Made by a program: the position numbers and the translations under genes
Notes under the pieces: generated by a model
The model's input: the letters and a program-made list of their open reading frames with translations, nothing else
What the model was told of the DNA's origin: nothing
Databases searched by the model: none
Shown here: piece after piece, positions 61,501-64,000 of the stretch
Layout: the number at the start of each line of letters is the position of its first letter
How positions within the stretch are numbered: position 1 is the first letter of the stretch
Assembly: GCF_032854445.1 (NCBI RefSeq)
Contig: NC_088295.1
Span: 10,279,385-10,343,384 of the forward strand
Length of the DNA: 64,000 nucleotides
Direction: 5' to 3'
DNA from: Liolophura sinensis
Lineage: Eukaryota > Mollusca > Polyplacophora > Chitonida > Chitonidae

Positions 61501-64000
61501 TAGTGAATTGCCTGAAAAATGTTAACCCAGTGCAAGAGGTTTTCAGTCTAGACATGCTTGACTGACTTCAAATGGTGTCTGAAGTTCATGTCAAATAGTA
61601 GACACACTGTGAAGATCTAGCCCAGTGAGGTTTTATAATGACTGGCATTATGGCTTCACAGCAGTCTAGCATTTCATGTGCGGGTACATTAAAGCCAGGT
61701 TCAGAAATAGCTATATGTAGAAATGAGTATGAACCAGAGTTGGCTTGGATCACTATGATCCACAAGTCTACACTCACCTGTGGCACTAGGTAATGCTGCA
61801 CCAGTATCAGCAGTTGTAGGTGATTACAGGTGAATCATTATTTCACCTGGGTGTGAAGGAATGGGGAGACTTTACACCTGAGTGAGATAATATCAAATGA
61901 ATTACCCGGCTTACTGAATGATAAGGAAGTATATCCCACGGGCATTACATACTTATCTTTTTCTTCCAGGTTTTGTTCTATAGATGTTGTGGGATAATCT
62001 TAAAATAGGTGATGTGTACAAGTGTGTCTGTTTGCCCATTTTTTCCGTTCATTGATGTTTTGTAACATCTGTGTGTTCGTTCCTCCGACTATTCTGATCT
62101 GTAGGCTGTTATCAAATCAGCATAGTACATGTAGCTACTTGTAATAAACAGCTTACAAATAGTAATAGGTCATTGTAATAGTATACTGTATTTTTTCTCC
62201 TAATTCCCAAAATTTGTCTGTAGGTTTGTCTGCTATTCCATGTCCCTATGTTCTATTCCAAGCTATCATCAAATTAAAATGAAAAGTACACTACCATAGT
62301 TTTGAAACTGCTGCCTCTCAAATCATTCTGTGAAAAGGCTTGGGGCTCAGTTTTCTTTCTTTTATTGCATAATTACATGACTGCTTTTATAACAACTTGG
62401 TAAAAATAAGCGTTCCAAATTATTAATTTACAGAATTTCCCATTAGCAACATCATTCATTATTTTGGAGTACATCTACTTTGATATACATGTAATTTAGT
62501 CATTTAATTTAAAAATGTTTATTTATATTGTGACCTGATTAGTGATATGACATACAGGTACACTGCAAGTACCTATGTCTGGTACATGTACATGTAAATG
62601 TGTCCATAACCTTTCTCACCTGCACACTCACACCTGTGGTACGTTGCTTTATTCAGGATTTACTGATCCGCTATGTACATTGTGTGGCATACCTGTAGTA
62701 CTGTATAGGTGTGTTGAGTCAACAGCATTTCACACCTGTACCCTAATGTTATGCACCCCACCTCTCCCCACCTACCTCTAGAGGCTCACGTGCATACATA
62801 CCATAGCTCATTTCCTTTCTGTGTCACAAGCATAAACAGCACTCGGCTAAAGATGTTATACAAATATCCTGTATAATTGACAGAGTGTGGTCAAAGGTAC
62901 ATATGTATAGAATTCCACTTTGGACTGCTGCTAAATCCTGACACAATTACACATGCATGTTCACCGGAAACAGAAATGGATAACAAACTAATACTGAGTA
63001 TAAGCTGACCATGTTCTGTCAATAGTGTTTACTCAGACACAATCTTACCACAGTGTATTTATGCCTGTTTTTCTGAAAGCTTGGTGTCAGTATTTTGGAC
63101 TTTTCACTCAGCTCTTTTTAAAGCCATCCAGAAGGTTTCACTTGTTAGGCCATGTGTTCAAACCTAGCTTTTGCCACATCATTCAGATTTTAATTGGAGG
63201 GTGATCAGGTAATGGGCAATGTGCTATGTTCTCAAGGTTCTGTCTCGTTTTCTCCAACCTTAATTCTGTATGTATTTGTATTTTTGACATTACTTTGCGT
63301 AAGATGTTCAGCACCAGCAAGATTAAGCAAATATAGCCTAAATGGCCTCTAACTTTCACATATTTTCTGATTCTGCAAATTCAGCTGATTTTAGAAAGGT
63401 GCTTTGAAGTTTGCTTTGAACATGGGATGATATTCTACTGGAAAACTTTCAGCAATAGAAATAAGATTTGTGACATTTTTTTGCATTTTTGGAGGTGAAA
63501 GGTCATTTAGGGTATACCTTTTTGAGCTGCACAGGTGCCTATATGTGCAATCCCTGTATGTGTGAGCAATGAATATTTATGTTTTTGCCCCCCTTTCTGT
63601 TGTAAGATTTTATTTTTCAATTAGGCAATGAATTGGCACAATGAAATTTTAATATAAATGACAACATTATTTTTGTTTTTTATATTCATAATACGGAATA
63701 CATGAAAAGTGAAAGAAGCACTCATTTAAATCATGGGATTCCTAATACATGTACCATCTGAGTGTGTCATACCAGTAGGATTTATATGTGAAACTGATTT
63801 GTGCAGTAACCTAATGATATCTACATAATGAAAGATTTACATGGGCACTTTCTGCCGCTGTAGGACTTACATCATGGGATATATTAGCATTCTACATGAG
63901 CTGTATATGTAGTGAAACTATTTGATGTCTCAAAATGTATGTTCATGTACTTCATGTTTTCTCTAATAATGTATATTTCTAAAACCAATACTTTGTCATA
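58586..64000. other. Intergenic DNA, no recognised gene
   Basis: AT-rich unique sequence after the minisatellite. No exon of a known family was recognised on either strand. A CpG-containing patch at about 59290..59480 ends in a good donor (tgatcacag|gtaggc near 59478) and could be a 5' untranslated exon of a gene lying further right; this is only a suggestion. A diverged SINE-like fragment may lie near 63150..63320 (gtgttcaaacctagc, ttttctccaacctt). Confidence 0.4.

Overview
This is a spliced animal (metazoan) nuclear window. Its exons are short, its introns are AT-rich, and its splice sites are standard gt/ag. Two families of tRNA-derived SINE fragments recur. One ends in a tail like 'taaaacaccaatcaaataaa'; the other carries a 'cttggcgctcagcactgagag' type core. 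I associate both with molluscs, so a mollusc, or at least a lophotrochozoan, is the best guess.

Three genes can be supported by protein similarity. (1) 1..2407, plus strand: the 3' end of a polycystin-2 (PKD2) gene, covering the cytoplasmic coiled coil and tail, with small reading-frame breaks. (2) 20439..7649, minus strand: a complete neutral ceramidase (ASAH2-type). Its 19 exons join with perfect phase to 714 codons plus stop, and all known zinc and catalytic motifs are present. (3) 21266..47801, plus strand: a complete prolyl 4-hydroxylase alpha subunit (P4HA) gene, about 531 aa per isoform. Genes 2 and 3 are head to head, with 826 bp between start codons, so they probably share a promoter region.

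The most striking biology is in the P4HA gene. Three separate exon positions are each present as two tandem, homologous, phase-matched copies: the peptide-substrate-binding domain exon (161/161 nt), the exon equivalent to the vertebrate alternative 9a/9b exon (71/59 nt), and the exon just after the iron-binding HxD motif (63/63 nt). If used as alternatives, they allow eight enzyme forms. For the first two positions, including both copies would break the frame, so mutually exclusive use is forced by phase. In contrast, the third exon of the same gene contains at least three reading-frame breaks, and the PKD2 coiled-coil exon contains two compensating ones. Local sequence error is the simplest explanation.

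The rest of the window is introns and intergenic DNA rich in tandem repeats. The largest is a 7.5-kb minisatellite (51128..58585) with a unit of about 64 bp, roughly 115-120 copies, which contains younger internal duplications of 503 bp and 1329 bp. Smaller arrays lie near 2.6-3.3, 8.7-9.65, 11.4-12.07, 27.9-28.1, 28.74-29.36, 35.86-36.1 and 37.14-37.62 kb. Several short inverted-repeat (MITE-like) elements are also present. From 58.6 to 64 kb I recognise no gene.
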